From Cyanobacteriota bacterium (GTDB lineage: Bacteria; Acidobacteriota; Vicinamibacteria; Vicinamibacterales; UBA2999): a stretch of 46,385 nucleotides of DNA. The number at the start of each line of letters is the position of its first letter. Within the stretch, counting starts at the first letter, position 1. The notes under the pieces were generated by a model. The model did not search any database. It was not told the origin of the DNA and saw only the letters and a program-made list of their open reading frames with translations. Shown piece by piece: positions 34,413 through 43,340 of this stretch. Both the position numbers and the translations under genes were made by a program. Location: the NCBI GenBank assembly GCA_019752015.1, contig JAIEMQ010000063.1, positions 1-46,385 of the forward strand, read 5' to 3'.

Positions 34413-35855
34413 TCAGACGATCCATGATTGCCACGCGCCATATCGCTCGCGAATGTGACCGCGGGGAAGCGACAGTGCGAGGATCAGCAATCCTGCCACG
34501 AGGCCGTTCCACTGTGCGGCGGCACTGGCCCCGCTCAGCATCCAGCCGGACGCGAGGATCCACGCGCCGAGCAACACGTTCACAAAGCGGAACGCGCGGA
34601 CCACTTCCGCTGTCGAGATCACAGCGACGGTGACGACGAGAGCGCCAGCCACCTGATCGCTGTGGGCGGCAGGTACCTCTGACCCCAACAGCACGGGTGA
34701 GAACATGACCCACACCCCGGCAATCGCGCTCGCGACGAGGGTCCAGGGCGGGGTCACGCCCCATGTCACCGCCTCCGACAGAGGTCGTACGGGCGCGCCG
34801 TAGCGAGGCGTCCGGGTGTCATCCGATCCGCCCTCCAGCGTGCCGCCGACCCAGAAGGTGCGCCACAACGACTTGCCGTTCCGCCGTGCCGCGGCGAGGA
34901 ACTGCCCGGTCACGATCACTTCATCAACGGTGAAGGGAATCATGATCAACATCATGAACGCTGCCGCCAGACAGAGCGTGCACCACTCGCCGACGGCGAC
35001 CGGCTGAAGGATCACGAGGATGATGTGCGTGAGACCGAGCGGGACGATGACGATGAAGAAGAACGTGACCATCCAGGGCATGCTCCGCCAGCGCGTGCGC
35101 CCGCCCATCCAGGCCATCAGGAATTCGACGGTGTAAGCGAGCGCGCCGAGCCCGGCGTCGGAGATTGGAAACATGCGCGACACCTCAGACGTCAGCACCT
35201 GTCGCGTGCCGCTTCCGAAGAAGGGGTCCCACACGGTCTCGATGTATCCGAGCTGGAACGCGGCGAGATAGCGCGAGATCATCCAGCCCACGAAACCGAG
35301 GACGATCATGGGCGCACGCTGGTGCCAGGTCGAGGGGTTATAGCTCCAGCCGGGCGCGATTTCCGGCCCGGGCTTCATCATCTCCATGTGATGGGCCATG
35401 CCCGGCATCGTTGGCACCAGGATCGAAAGCGTGATCGCGAGCGCACCGACTAGCGTGTCGTTGAGGTAAGCAGCGGCATCCGGCGCCCAGAAGAAAAGCG
35501 GCGCGGCCTGCAGCCAGATGCCGACGAGCGCCACCGTCCAGCGGCCGACAAAGTCCCATCGCGGCCAGAACGCGAGCACCGAACAGACGGTGAGGAGGGT
35601 ACCGCTGAGGACGTCGCTCAAGAGGAGTGCTGGACGCGTGTACCCGAACGTGAAGGGGCTGCTAATCAGCCAGAGGCCGAGCAACGCCACCGTCGCGTTC
35701 GTCCACAGCCACTTCTCCCGCATCTTGCGGGTCATCTCCACATGGCCGCCTTCGACCGGACCTGCGGCCGTCATACCGGCGTGGTCTTCTCCATCCATCG
35801 CCATTGCCGCGTGGTTTGGCGGGGAGATGTCCGGTTTTGAGTGCGGGTCGCCCAT
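34413..35855 (-). CDS. SPW-repeat membrane protein with vitamin K epoxide reductase (VKOR)-like domain
   Basis: A 480-residue multi-pass membrane protein. The N-terminus is His/Met-rich (HAAMAMDGEDHAGM). SPW-type repeats (GLWLISSPFTFGY, GIWLQAAPLFFWAPD, GVWVMFSPVLLG, ASGWMLSGAS) occur in both halves. Between them is a VKOR-like part (ETVWDPFFGSGTRQVLTSE ... ISDAGLGALAYTVEFLM ... GEWCTLCLAAAFMM) with the CxxC redox pair. VKOR proteins oxidise DsbA-type partners with quinone. The ATG at 35855 lies 4 nt after the Usp stop; an in-frame ATG at 35885 would overlap that gene. Intact in an otherwise decayed region. Confidence 0.85.
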   Translation of the reverse strand: MGDPHSKPDISPPNHAAMAMDGEDHAGMTAAGPVEGGHVEMTRKMREKWLWTNATVALLGLWLISSPFTFGYTRPALLLSDVLSGTLLTVCSVLAFWPRWDFVGRWTVALVGIWLQAAPLFFWAPDAAAYLNDTLVGALAITLSILVPTMPGMAHHMEMMKPGPEIAPGWSYNPSTWHQRAPMIVLGFVGWMISRYLAAFQLGYIETVWDPFFGSGTRQVLTSEVSRMFPISDAGLGALAYTVEFLMAWMGGRTRWRSMPWMVTFFFIVIVPLGLTHIILVILQPVAVGEWCTLCLAAAFMMLIMIPFTVDEVIVTGQFLAAARRNGKSLWRTFWVGGTLEGGSDDTRTPRYGAPVRPLSEAVTWGVTPPWTLVASAIAGVWVMFSPVLLGSEVPAAHSDQVAGALVVTVAVISTAEVVRAFRFVNVLLGAWILASGWMLSGASAAAQWNGLVAGLLILALSLPRGHIRERYGAWQSWIV

Positions 35856-35859
35856 GATC

Positions 35860-36180
35860 TCAGCTCTGGGATTCGTCAATGGCACGGAGCGTCAGCACGG
35901 GGCACGGCGCCTCGCGAACGATGCGGTGCGTCGTCGAGCCAAACCGATGCTCGAAACCTCCACGTCCGTGGGTACCCATGACGAGCAAGTCGGCGCCGGT
36001 CTTGTCCGCAAGCCGCACGATCTCCTTTGCCGTGTCTCCTGCCGTGACGACGATCTCGGGCGAAGAGTCGCGCAGCGCTCTCGCACGGAAACGGCGCACC
36101 TCCGCGCCGATCTCGTCGGGCAGAACAGCGGATGCCTCCGAAAAGTCGATCGGACACAGAATGCGTTCCACGTTCACCAT
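35860..36180 (-). CDS. Universal stress protein, internally shortened
   Basis: A 106-residue frame with a good Usp start (VERILCPIDFSEASA) and end (LADKTGADLLVMGTHGRGGF, FGSTTHRIVREAPCPVLTL). The first helix and strand 2 of the usual 140-residue fold are missing: after SEASA the sequence goes straight to VLPDEIGAEVRRFRARAL. GAGGAGG precedes ATG 36180. The frame is open, so a shortened protein could be made, but it probably does not fold normally. It parallels the intact two-domain Usp at 14510-15460. Confidence 0.7.
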   Translation of the reverse strand: MVNVERILCPIDFSEASAVLPDEIGAEVRRFRARALRDSSPEIVVTAGDTAKEIVRLADKTGADLLVMGTHGRGGFEHRFGSTTHRIVREAPCPVLTLRAIDESQS

Positions 36181-36195
36181 CTCGTCCTCCTCGAA

Positions 36196-36380
36196 TTACT
36201 TCGCGTTCACCGAGAACTTACGGCTGCCGATTTCATGACCGCCTCTGCTGACCTTGATAGTGGCGTCCCAACTGCCGGCGACATTGCTGCACCTTCGCTC
36301 CGGCCACTTCCATGCCGGGCGACCGCCATCACGGTGATCGCCAGGATCACAGTAATGATTCCGAACAGCACTTTGTGCAT
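36196..36380 (-). pseudogene. FixH/YtkA-like small exported protein, frameshifted
   Basis: From ATG 36380: a signal or anchor segment (HKVLFGIITVILAITVMAVA) followed by RHGSGRSEG. In another frame from about 36290 it continues GSWDATIKVSRGGHEIGSRK and FSVNAK. This end resembles the last strands of the domain at the C-terminus of the CusB-like protein at 40185-41828 (WTWETTVTVRKGGQVIGVSR). Most of the domain (about 60-70 residues) seems missing. Probably a broken copper-associated protein gene. Confidence 0.5.
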
Positions 36381-36428
36381 TTACGCCTGCCCCCGCTGAT
36401 GACGGTTGCAATGGCCGCCAGCTACTGG

Positions 36429-36869
36429 TCATTTACGTTTTGCCTCGAGCGGTGAGCCGCAACCAGGCATAGCCTTGCCAAAGTACGGATTCGCGATCGT
36501 GTCGCCCTTCTGCATCCATGGCTTGTTTTTCATCGTGCAGATGAACGCGTGCGCGCCGGCAATGTTGGCGGCCTGGAATGTCGGGACGAGCGCGGTTGAC
36601 AGCTCGCCGAAATGCTTCCTGGCGTCATCGAGCGACTTCGCTTTGATCAGCTGCTCAGCAGACGCTTTCGCACGCGCGCCACCAACCTTGTCAGCGAGCG
36701 GCGCCAGCATCTTGGCGTGCATCGCGACGTCCGGCAGCGTGTCCGTCGAGAGTGCGACGCGAACTAGTTCGTAGTGATCGAATGCCTCGAGGACCGACTT
36801 GTCTTGCGCCGACGCAATCGCCGCCAACCCGAGACACATCGCCGCCGCAAAAGTACCGATTCTTCTCAT
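36429..36869 (-). CDS. DUF3347-like periplasmic copper-associated protein
   Basis: A 146-residue exported protein. A signal peptide (FAAAMCLGLAAIASAQD) is followed by HYELVRVALSTDTLPDVAMH, ARKHFGELSTALVPTF, HAFICTMKNKPWMQKGDTIA and NPYFGKAMPGCG. The Cys-x-Met, the Met and the final Cys-Gly are the hallmark of DUF3347 domains, which occur alone or at the C-terminus of CusB-type adaptor proteins and are thought to bind copper. GGAG lies 7 nt before ATG 36869. It follows cusA by 45 nt on the same strand and probably acts with that pump. Confidence 0.82.
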   Translation of the reverse strand: MRRIGTFAAAMCLGLAAIASAQDKSVLEAFDHYELVRVALSTDTLPDVAMHAKMLAPLADKVGGARAKASAEQLIKAKSLDDARKHFGELSTALVPTFQAANIAGAHAFICTMKNKPWMQKGDTIANPYFGKAMPGCGSPLEAKRK

Positions 36870-36914
36870 TGTCTGACTCCTCATTGTTTAAAACTCTGTT
36901 AACGACTCCACACA

Positions 36915-39900
36915 CTACGCGACCGCGTGTTTCAACTCCCGCTCCCTCCAAATCTCATAGATGACCGGATACACGAGCAGTTCCATGATGAAAGAGGTGA
37001 AAATGCCGCCCAGCATGGGCGCGGCAATCCGCTTCATGACGTCCGCGCCCGCGCCGTCGGACCACATGATGGGCGTCAACGCGAGGAACAGCACGACCAC
37101 CATCATCACTTTCGGTCTCAGACGCTTGGCAGCGCCGTGCATGATCGCCTCGCGCAGATCCGCGCGCGTGCGCAGTTGCCCCTTGGCCTGTGCTTCATCA
37201 CGCGCGAGGTCGAGATAGAGCAGCATGAAGACACCTGTTTCGGCGTCCACGCCAAGCAGCGCAATCAGACCGACCCAGACGGCGATGCTGATGTTGTATC
37301 CCAGCGCCCAGATGAAGAGGATCGCGCCTACCGCGGAGAAGGGCACCGCGAGCAGGATGATCGACGTCTTCACCATGGATCCGGTGTTGAAGTAGATCAG
37401 CAGGCAGACGATCACGAGTGTCACCGGCACGACAACCTTCAGCCGTTCGCGCACCCTGAGCATGTACTCGTACTGCCCGCTCCACTGCAGCTGATAGCCG
37501 GCGGGCAGCGTAACCCTCTCAGACACCACCCGGCGCGCGTCCTCGACATAACTCCCCAGATCGCGGCCCGTCACGTCGACATAGAGGAACCCGGCCAGGA
37601 ACCCTTCCTCGTTCTTGATCATCGGCGGGCCCGTGCGCATCGTGATGGTCGCGAGCTGCTCGAGCGACACCTGCGCGCCACTCTCCGTAGGTACCAGCAC
37701 GCGTCGAAGATTCGAGAGATCGTCGCGAAGCTCGCGCGCGTACCGCACGTTGACCGGGTAACGTTCACGCCCCTCAACGGTGGTGGTGACGGTGTTGCCT
37801 CCGATTGCGGACTCGAGGATGTCCTGGACGTTGCCCACCGAGAGGCCATAGCGCGCCGCTTCCAGCCGGTTGACCTCGAAGTCGATGTAATAGCCACCGG
37901 TGACGCGCTCGAAGAACGCGCTGCGTGTGCCGGCGACGTCCTTCATGACACGTTCGAGCTCCAACCCGATCTGCTCGATCGTGGCGAGATCCGGTCCGAG
38001 AACCTTTACTCCGACCGGCGTTCTGACGCCGGTCGTAATCATGTCGATGCGGGTACGGATCGGAAAGAGCCACGCGTTCGCGAACGCGGGAAGTTGCACG
38101 GCTCTATCCATCTCGTCGATCAGGGCTTCCCACCCGATCTTCCGCGCTTCGGGCCAGAGGAAACGGAATGGCGCCTTCATGAACTCCGGCACGGACCAGG
38201 AGGAGTAGAAGCGCGATCGTGTGACCGTCCGCCACTCTTCTTCTGGTTTGAGGACCACAGTCGTTTCGACCATGCTGAATGGAGCGGGATCGGTCGATGA
38301 TTCGGTCTTGCCGATCTTGCCGAAGACGGTCGACACTTCGGGCACCTGTTTGATGAGCCGGTCCTGGATCTGAAGATATTTGGTGGCCTCGGTGACCGAA
38401 ATCCCCGGCAACGTAATGGGCATGTACAGAATCGTGCCCTCGTTCAGCGGCGGCATGAATTCACTGCCCAGGCTCATATAGACCGGCACGGTGAGCCCAA
38501 CGATCGCCACCGCGGCGGCGATCACCAGCCAACGCAGGCGCAACATGAGCCGTAACACAGGGGTGTAAATCCGCATCAGCGTGCGGTTGAGCCAGCTGTG
38601 CTCCTCTTGTTCGATCCTGACGAAGAATGTGTTGAGCGTCCGTGCCAGCACGCGCGGACGGAAATCGAAATCTTTCACCCGTGTGAACAGGAGCAACATC
38701 ACCGGACCGAGTGTGATTGCGAGAACCGCCGCAATCGCCATCGACGCATTCTTGGTGAATGCGAGCGGTTTGAAGAGACGTCCTTCTTGAGCCTCGAGCG
38801 CAAAGATGGGGAGGAACGAAACCGCAATGACCAGCAGCGAGAAGAAACTCGGCCCTCCAACTTCCTTGACGGCATCCACAATCACGCGCGTCGGATCGCC
38901 CACGCGACCCTCCGCAACCCAGTGCTCCAGCTTCTTGTGCGTTTGCTCGACGACGATGATCGCGGCGTCCACCATGGCGCCGATGGCGATGGCGATGCCG
39001 CCGAGACTCATGATGTTCGACGTCAGACCGCTGTAATACACCGGGATGAAGGAAATGATGATCGCGATGGGAATCGTGGTGATCGGAACCATGGCACTCG
39101 GTACGTGCCGCAGGAAGATCAAGATCACGACACTGACAATGATCAGTTCTTCGATGAGCGTACCGGTGAGCGTCTCGATCGACCGGTGAATCAGATCGGA
39201 GCGGTCGTAGGTGGTCACCACTTCGACGCCCTCGGGAAACGAGCCTTTTACTTCCTCGAACTTCGCCTTGACACGGTCGATGACATCGAGCGCGTTCTCG
39301 CCGAAGCGCACCACCACGATGCCGCCGGTGACTTCCCCCTCGCCGTTCAGCTCGGTGACGCCGCGGCGCATTTCCGGGCCAAGCTGCACGTCGGCCACCT
39401 GCCGCAGCAGGATCGGCGTGCCGTTTTCGTCGCTGCCGAGGGCGACGTTCTCGAGATCCGCTGTGGATTTGATGTAGCCGCGGCCGCGGACCAAGTACTC
39501 CTTTCCGGTAAACTCCACGACACGTCCGCCCACCTCGTTGTTGCTCATCCGCACCATCTCGATGACGCGGTTGAGCGGCACGTTGAGGGCGTTCAATCGA
39601 TTGGGGTCGACGCTGATTTGGTATTGCTTGACGAAGCCACCAATGACTGCCACTTCGGCGACGCCGGGAACACTCTCCAGCCAGTAGCGGACGTACCAGT
39701 CGTTGAAGGATCGAAGTTCCGCGAGGTTGTACCGTCCGGTGCGATCGACCAGCGCGTATTGGTATGCCCAGCCGACGCCGGTGGCATCGGGGCCCAGTCG
39801 CGGCGCAACACCCTCGGGCAGTTTGCCCTGGAACTTGCTCATGTACTCAAGGACACGACTGCGGCCCCAGTAAATGTCGGTGCCCTCGTCGAACACGATG

Positions 39901-40181
39901 TAGACGTAAGAAAACCCGTAATCCGAAAGGCCGCGCACCACCGAAACGTTGGGCGCGGCGAGCATCGCCGAAACGATCGGATACGTAATCTGGGCCTCCA
40001 CCAGATCCGGACTGCGGCCAGGCCACTCGGTATAGATGATGACCTGAGGGTCCGACAGATCGGGAATCGCGTCGAGCGGCACGTTGCGCATCGCATAGAG
40101 CCCGCCGGCCACCGCGAACCCGGTGAACAACAGCACGAGGAACTTGTGCGACGCGCTGAACTCGATGATGCGATTGATCAC
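36915..40181 (-). CDS. cusA: RND heavy-metal efflux pump, CusA/CzcA family
   Basis: A 1088-residue inner-membrane RND transporter. Landmarks are an N-terminal helix followed by VPLDAIPDLSDPQVIIYTEW, the TM4 motif GGIAIAIGAMVDAAIIVVEQ with the proton-relay Asp, and the second-half membrane helices (GLIALLGVDAETGVFMLLYL). FSMVETTVVLKPEEEW, RTRIDMITTGVRTPVGVKV and PPMIKNEEG contain Met residues in the periplasmic region, where CusA uses Met ligands for Cu+/Ag+. The lack of the CzcA-type DFG motif and the Met placement favour monovalent copper/silver, but I could not align residue by residue. It starts 3 nt after the cusB stop. Confidence 0.9.
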   Translation of the reverse strand: MINRIIEFSASHKFLVLLFTGFAVAGGLYAMRNVPLDAIPDLSDPQVIIYTEWPGRSPDLVEAQITYPIVSAMLAAPNVSVVRGLSDYGFSYVYIVFDEGTDIYWGRSRVLEYMSKFQGKLPEGVAPRLGPDATGVGWAYQYALVDRTGRYNLAELRSFNDWYVRYWLESVPGVAEVAVIGGFVKQYQISVDPNRLNALNVPLNRVIEMVRMSNNEVGGRVVEFTGKEYLVRGRGYIKSTADLENVALGSDENGTPILLRQVADVQLGPEMRRGVTELNGEGEVTGGIVVVRFGENALDVIDRVKAKFEEVKGSFPEGVEVVTTYDRSDLIHRSIETLTGTLIEELIIVSVVILIFLRHVPSAMVPITTIPIAIIISFIPVYYSGLTSNIMSLGGIAIAIGAMVDAAIIVVEQTHKKLEHWVAEGRVGDPTRVIVDAVKEVGGPSFFSLLVIAVSFLPIFALEAQEGRLFKPLAFTKNASMAIAAVLAITLGPVMLLLFTRVKDFDFRPRVLARTLNTFFVRIEQEEHSWLNRTLMRIYTPVLRLMLRLRWLVIAAAVAIVGLTVPVYMSLGSEFMPPLNEGTILYMPITLPGISVTEATKYLQIQDRLIKQVPEVSTVFGKIGKTESSTDPAPFSMVETTVVLKPEEEWRTVTRSRFYSSWSVPEFMKAPFRFLWPEARKIGWEALIDEMDRAVQLPAFANAWLFPIRTRIDMITTGVRTPVGVKVLGPDLATIEQIGLELERVMKDVAGTRSAFFERVTGGYYIDFEVNRLEAARYGLSVGNVQDILESAIGGNTVTTTVEGRERYPVNVRYARELRDDLSNLRRVLVPTESGAQVSLEQLATITMRTGPPMIKNEEGFLAGFLYVDVTGRDLGSYVEDARRVVSERVTLPAGYQLQWSGQYEYMLRVRERLKVVVPVTLVIVCLLIYFNTGSMVKTSIILLAVPFSAVGAILFIWALGYNISIAVWVGLIALLGVDAETGVFMLLYLDLARDEAQAKGQLRTRADLREAIMHGAAKRLRPKVMMVVVLFLALTPIMWSDGAGADVMKRIAAPMLGGIFTSFIMELLVYPVIYEIWRERELKHAVA

Positions 40182-40184
40182 GCG

Positions 40185-41828
40185 CTACCTCGCCGTCACG
40201 TTCGTCCGAGACACACCGATCACCTGTCCGCCTTTGCGCACGGTGACTGTCGTCTCCCACGTCCACGCCATTGGTATCTCGATCTCGCCCGTGTACTCTC
40301 CAGATCCCGCTGGAAACAGACCGGCCTTCGCCTCCATCGGCGCCATTGCTCCCATCTGCGGCATGAACAACTTCACCTCGACCTCCGCGTCTTGTATGGG
40401 CGCACCAGAGGGATCGAGGACGCGAACGCGAAGCCGGTTCTTCCCGACCTTGGCCGGCGAAGGTTCCGTCGTCACGTCGACCTTCAGCGCGGGCCCGGTT
40501 GGGGCCTGTTGCGCCGGCGCCTGTGACGGTTTTCCCATCGCCGCGAACGCGCCCCGCAGCCGGCTTTCCGCGTCGATGAGAAAATTCGCCGCGGTGACGA
40601 CACGCTCACCGGGTTTCAGTCCACTGTTCACGACACGGTCGTTCTCGACTTCGGCACCGACTTGCACTTGCCGGGGCTCGAAATAGCCGTCACCAACGTC
40701 GACGAACACGTACTGGCGCTCGCCCGTGTCCATCACCGCTTCCGCGGGAACGACAATGCGAGTGCCGAGATCGACCTGGAGCACCAGGTTGTAGAAGGCA
40801 TCTGGTTTGAGCAGGCCGCCACGATTAGGGAATTCGAGACGGATCTCGCCCGTACGAGTCTGCGGATTCACGAACGGCGAGATGAACGTCACGCGACCGG
40901 ACATCGGCTCGAGACTTGTCCCGTACGGGAACTCGAGACGCGCCTGATGGCCGACACGGATAAACGGCAGTTCGGCTTCGAACACCTGGCCGAGCAGCCA
41001 CACGGACGACAGGTCGACAATGGTGTAGATCTGGTCTTCCGGCGTGATGCGCTGGCCAGCTTGATAGGCGCCGCGCTCCTTGACCACGCCGGTCGCGGGC
41101 GAGTACACCGTTGCCGTGCGCGACACCTGCCCGGTGCGCTCGATCTGTTCGATATGCGAGGGCGGGAGGTCCCACAGCAGCAGACGCCGGCGTGCCGCAT
41201 CCGCGAGGAGATTACCGCCTTCACGAGCGTGCGCGAACGAACTATCGCCCAGTTCACGCTGCGCCCGCAGCGCGAGCAGATACTCCTGCTGGCTGGCAAC
41301 GAGTTCGGGACTGTAGATGGTAAAGAGCGGTTGTCCCTGCTTCACCGGCTCGCCGACAAAGTTGACGAACACCTGTTCGATCCAACCCGAAATCTTCGTG
41401 TGGACTCGGGAGATTCTGCGCTCATCAATCGCGACGCGCGCGACACTCCGAATCTCTTTCGCGACAGGACGCTGTGTGACCTCAGTGATCTTGACGCCGA
41501 TCGTCTGCTGCCGTTCCGGCGGAACGAAGAAGGTCTGCGGCGCGCCGTTACCGCTCGCGGCGCCGGTCACGGGGTTCGGCGCCGACGGATGGTCAGCCGC
41601 CTGGGTCGACGCGTTGCCCGGCGGCGCGGATCCAGCCCGGTCGCCGCTCATACCTGGCATGCCGGGCATGGCTTGCTCCATGCCCTCTGACTTGCCTTGG
41701 GCGGAGGACGCTCGCCCGCGTAAGTACATGACGACCGCCACGACCGCCACCGCAATAGTCAGAATCGCCGCGAAGAGGATGACGCGCCGGCGCCGATTTG
41801 CCATGATCATGTGCGTGGGCCCCGTCAT
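40185..41828 (-). CDS. cusB: RND efflux periplasmic adaptor, CusB family, with extra C-terminal domain
   Basis: A 547-residue membrane fusion protein. An N-terminal membrane helix (VILFAAILTIAVAVVAVVMY) precedes a Met-rich stretch (GMEQAMPGMPGMSGDRAG) like the metal-binding N-terminus of CusB. The adaptor core shows VRSVARVAIDERRISRVHTK, GWIEQVFVNFVGEPVKQGQP and the hairpin PELVASQQEYLLALRAQREL. Beyond the core (after about residue 430) a beta-sandwich domain of about 100 residues follows (LRVRVLDPSGAPIQDAEVEV ... WTWETTVTVRKGG), resembling FixH/YtkA. ATG overlaps the cusC stop by 4 nt. Confidence 0.88.
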   Translation of the reverse strand: MTGPTHMIMANRRRRVILFAAILTIAVAVVAVVMYLRGRASSAQGKSEGMEQAMPGMPGMSGDRAGSAPPGNASTQAADHPSAPNPVTGAASGNGAPQTFFVPPERQQTIGVKITEVTQRPVAKEIRSVARVAIDERRISRVHTKISGWIEQVFVNFVGEPVKQGQPLFTIYSPELVASQQEYLLALRAQRELGDSSFAHAREGGNLLADAARRRLLLWDLPPSHIEQIERTGQVSRTATVYSPATGVVKERGAYQAGQRITPEDQIYTIVDLSSVWLLGQVFEAELPFIRVGHQARLEFPYGTSLEPMSGRVTFISPFVNPQTRTGEIRLEFPNRGGLLKPDAFYNLVLQVDLGTRIVVPAEAVMDTGERQYVFVDVGDGYFEPRQVQVGAEVENDRVVNSGLKPGERVVTAANFLIDAESRLRGAFAAMGKPSQAPAQQAPTGPALKVDVTTEPSPAKVGKNRLRVRVLDPSGAPIQDAEVEVKLFMPQMGAMAPMEAKAGLFPAGSGEYTGEIEIPMAWTWETTVTVRKGGQVIGVSRTNVTAR

Positions 41829-43171
41829 TGCAGGAGATCGAGCCCGGTCAATGCCTCGAGACGTGCGAGCGCACGCAAGTACTCGACCACGTAATCGATG
41901 TGCGCGAGCTCGTGATCGCGCAGCCGAATCCAGCTCGTCAGCGTCGTCAAGAAATCGATTCTGCCGACTTGATACGTCGACATTGCCGATTCAAGTGCCA
42001 GACGCGCCTGTTTCAGGATCGCTTCGTCGTACAGCCGCAGGATCTCTCGTGCGGAGCTGGCCGCCGCGTAGGCCTGATCGACTTGAGAGACGACCTCGAG
42101 ACGTCGCGCGTCGATCGCCGCCTGCGCGCCGCGCAGCGAGGCTTCCGCTTCCTCGATGGCCTTCCGCTGCTTTCTGGCGGCGTAGAGCGGGACGCGCAGC
42201 GTGCCGCCGAACGTCCAATACGGATCGAGTCCCCCACGGTTGTGGTACACGAAGCTGGCGCCGAAATCCGGCTTGAGCTCCCGCCTGGCGAGTTGCACGG
42301 CGAACTCGCCGCGCGACCCTTCGCGTGCGGCCACGGCAATCTCCGGATGCGTATCCAAGGCCCGCTGGCGCAGATCCTCGAGCGGCGGCAGCTCCTTCGG
42401 ACCCGCGACCGGAGCGAGCGTGCCCGCACTCCACTGCACGGGCTGTCGCGCAATGCTCCGAAGACTCGCCTCGGACGTGCGCACACGCCGTCGCAGGATC
42501 GAAAGCCTCTCTTCGATGCGAGACACTTCGACTTCAGCGTCCAGGACGTCCTGCTGCGGCGCCTCACCAACCGAAAGCCGGACGGCGGCCGTCCGTTCGA
42601 GCAGGTCCAAGGTGCGGCGATTGCGTTCGAGAATCGCTGTCATCGCCTGGACGCCAAATATCTCCAGGTAGGTTTCCTTGACCGCGGCGACGAGCTCGCG
42701 AATGCGGGTATCGCGCCGCAGGCGTTCAACTTCCACGTCCTCCTGCGCCACGCGCTCGCGCAGACCGCGTTTTCCCGGATAAGGAATCTCCTGCGTCACC
42801 CCGACATACACTTCGCTGAACCCGTTCTTTCCGAGGGTTTGAAACGGAACGGGCCCACCTTCATTCAGCACGCCGTATTCGAACATCGGGTCCGGCAGCG
42901 CGCCGGCTTGCGGCACGCGCGCACGTGCCGCGAAGACGCGTTGCTCGAGCGCCGCCAGGTCCGGGTTCCGCTCCAGGACATCTGCAATCAGGCTGGACAG
43001 TCCGGCCGGTCCTTGCGCGCGTTGGGCCGGAACAATGACCGCCGCTCTGTCCGGATCAGCCGGCGGCGTTTGTGGTGTCGGTCGCTGCGCTGCAGGGCCC
43101 TCGGCGGCGGCGTGCGGCCCCGCGAAGATCATCAACGTAAAAAATGCAAATGAACTGGCTGCGATACTCAT
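41825..43171 (-). CDS. cusC: Outer-membrane efflux protein, CusC/TolC family
   Basis: A 448-residue outer-membrane factor. A signal peptide (SFAFFTLMIFAGPHAAAEG) is followed by two TolC-type repeats: LIADVLERNPDLAALEQRVF with GALPDPMFEYG in the first half, and LRQRALDTHPEIAVAAREG with RRELKPDFGASFVYHN in the second, both with long coiled-coil helices. With CusB and CusA it would form a tripartite metal efflux system spanning both membranes. ATG 43171 is preferred because the signal peptide starts there, with GGGAAACGG upstream; an upstream in-frame start (43249) is less likely. Confidence 0.87.
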   Translation of the reverse strand: MSIAASSFAFFTLMIFAGPHAAAEGPAAQRPTPQTPPADPDRAAVIVPAQRAQGPAGLSSLIADVLERNPDLAALEQRVFAARARVPQAGALPDPMFEYGVLNEGGPVPFQTLGKNGFSEVYVGVTQEIPYPGKRGLRERVAQEDVEVERLRRDTRIRELVAAVKETYLEIFGVQAMTAILERNRRTLDLLERTAAVRLSVGEAPQQDVLDAEVEVSRIEERLSILRRRVRTSEASLRSIARQPVQWSAGTLAPVAGPKELPPLEDLRQRALDTHPEIAVAAREGSRGEFAVQLARRELKPDFGASFVYHNRGGLDPYWTFGGTLRVPLYAARKQRKAIEEAEASLRGAQAAIDARRLEVVSQVDQAYAAASSAREILRLYDEAILKQARLALESAMSTYQVGRIDFLTTLTSWIRLRDHELAHIDYVVEYLRALARLEALTGLDLLQ

Positions 43172-43295
43172 GATCCGTTTCCCAGGTTGATCTCGGCGAC
43201 ACCCGTGTGTCGACAGTTCGCCGTCACGCGACAGCGCCGCAGTTAGCACTGGACGTGCCGTCGCGCACGCGAAGGTGACCCATCTCGCGCCTGTG

Positions 43296-43310
43296 CGTAG
43301 GATTCCTACG
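43296..43310. promoter_or_regulatory. 15-bp palindrome between cusC and Cys-rich paralogue 3
   Basis: CGTAGGA-T-TCCTACG is a perfect inverted repeat with 7-nt arms and a single central base, about 125 nt before the cusC start and 30 nt after the Cys-rich stop. It could be an operator for the cusCBA genes. No matching regulator gene is identified. Confidence 0.35.
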
Positions 43311-43340
43311 AACAGACAGCGAAACCAAAGGGCAAACGGA

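Noticed and set aside
38598-40526. 642-residue plus-strand frame opposite cusA
   Set aside because: Antisense to a clear RND pump; composition is His/Arg/Asp-rich with no domain.
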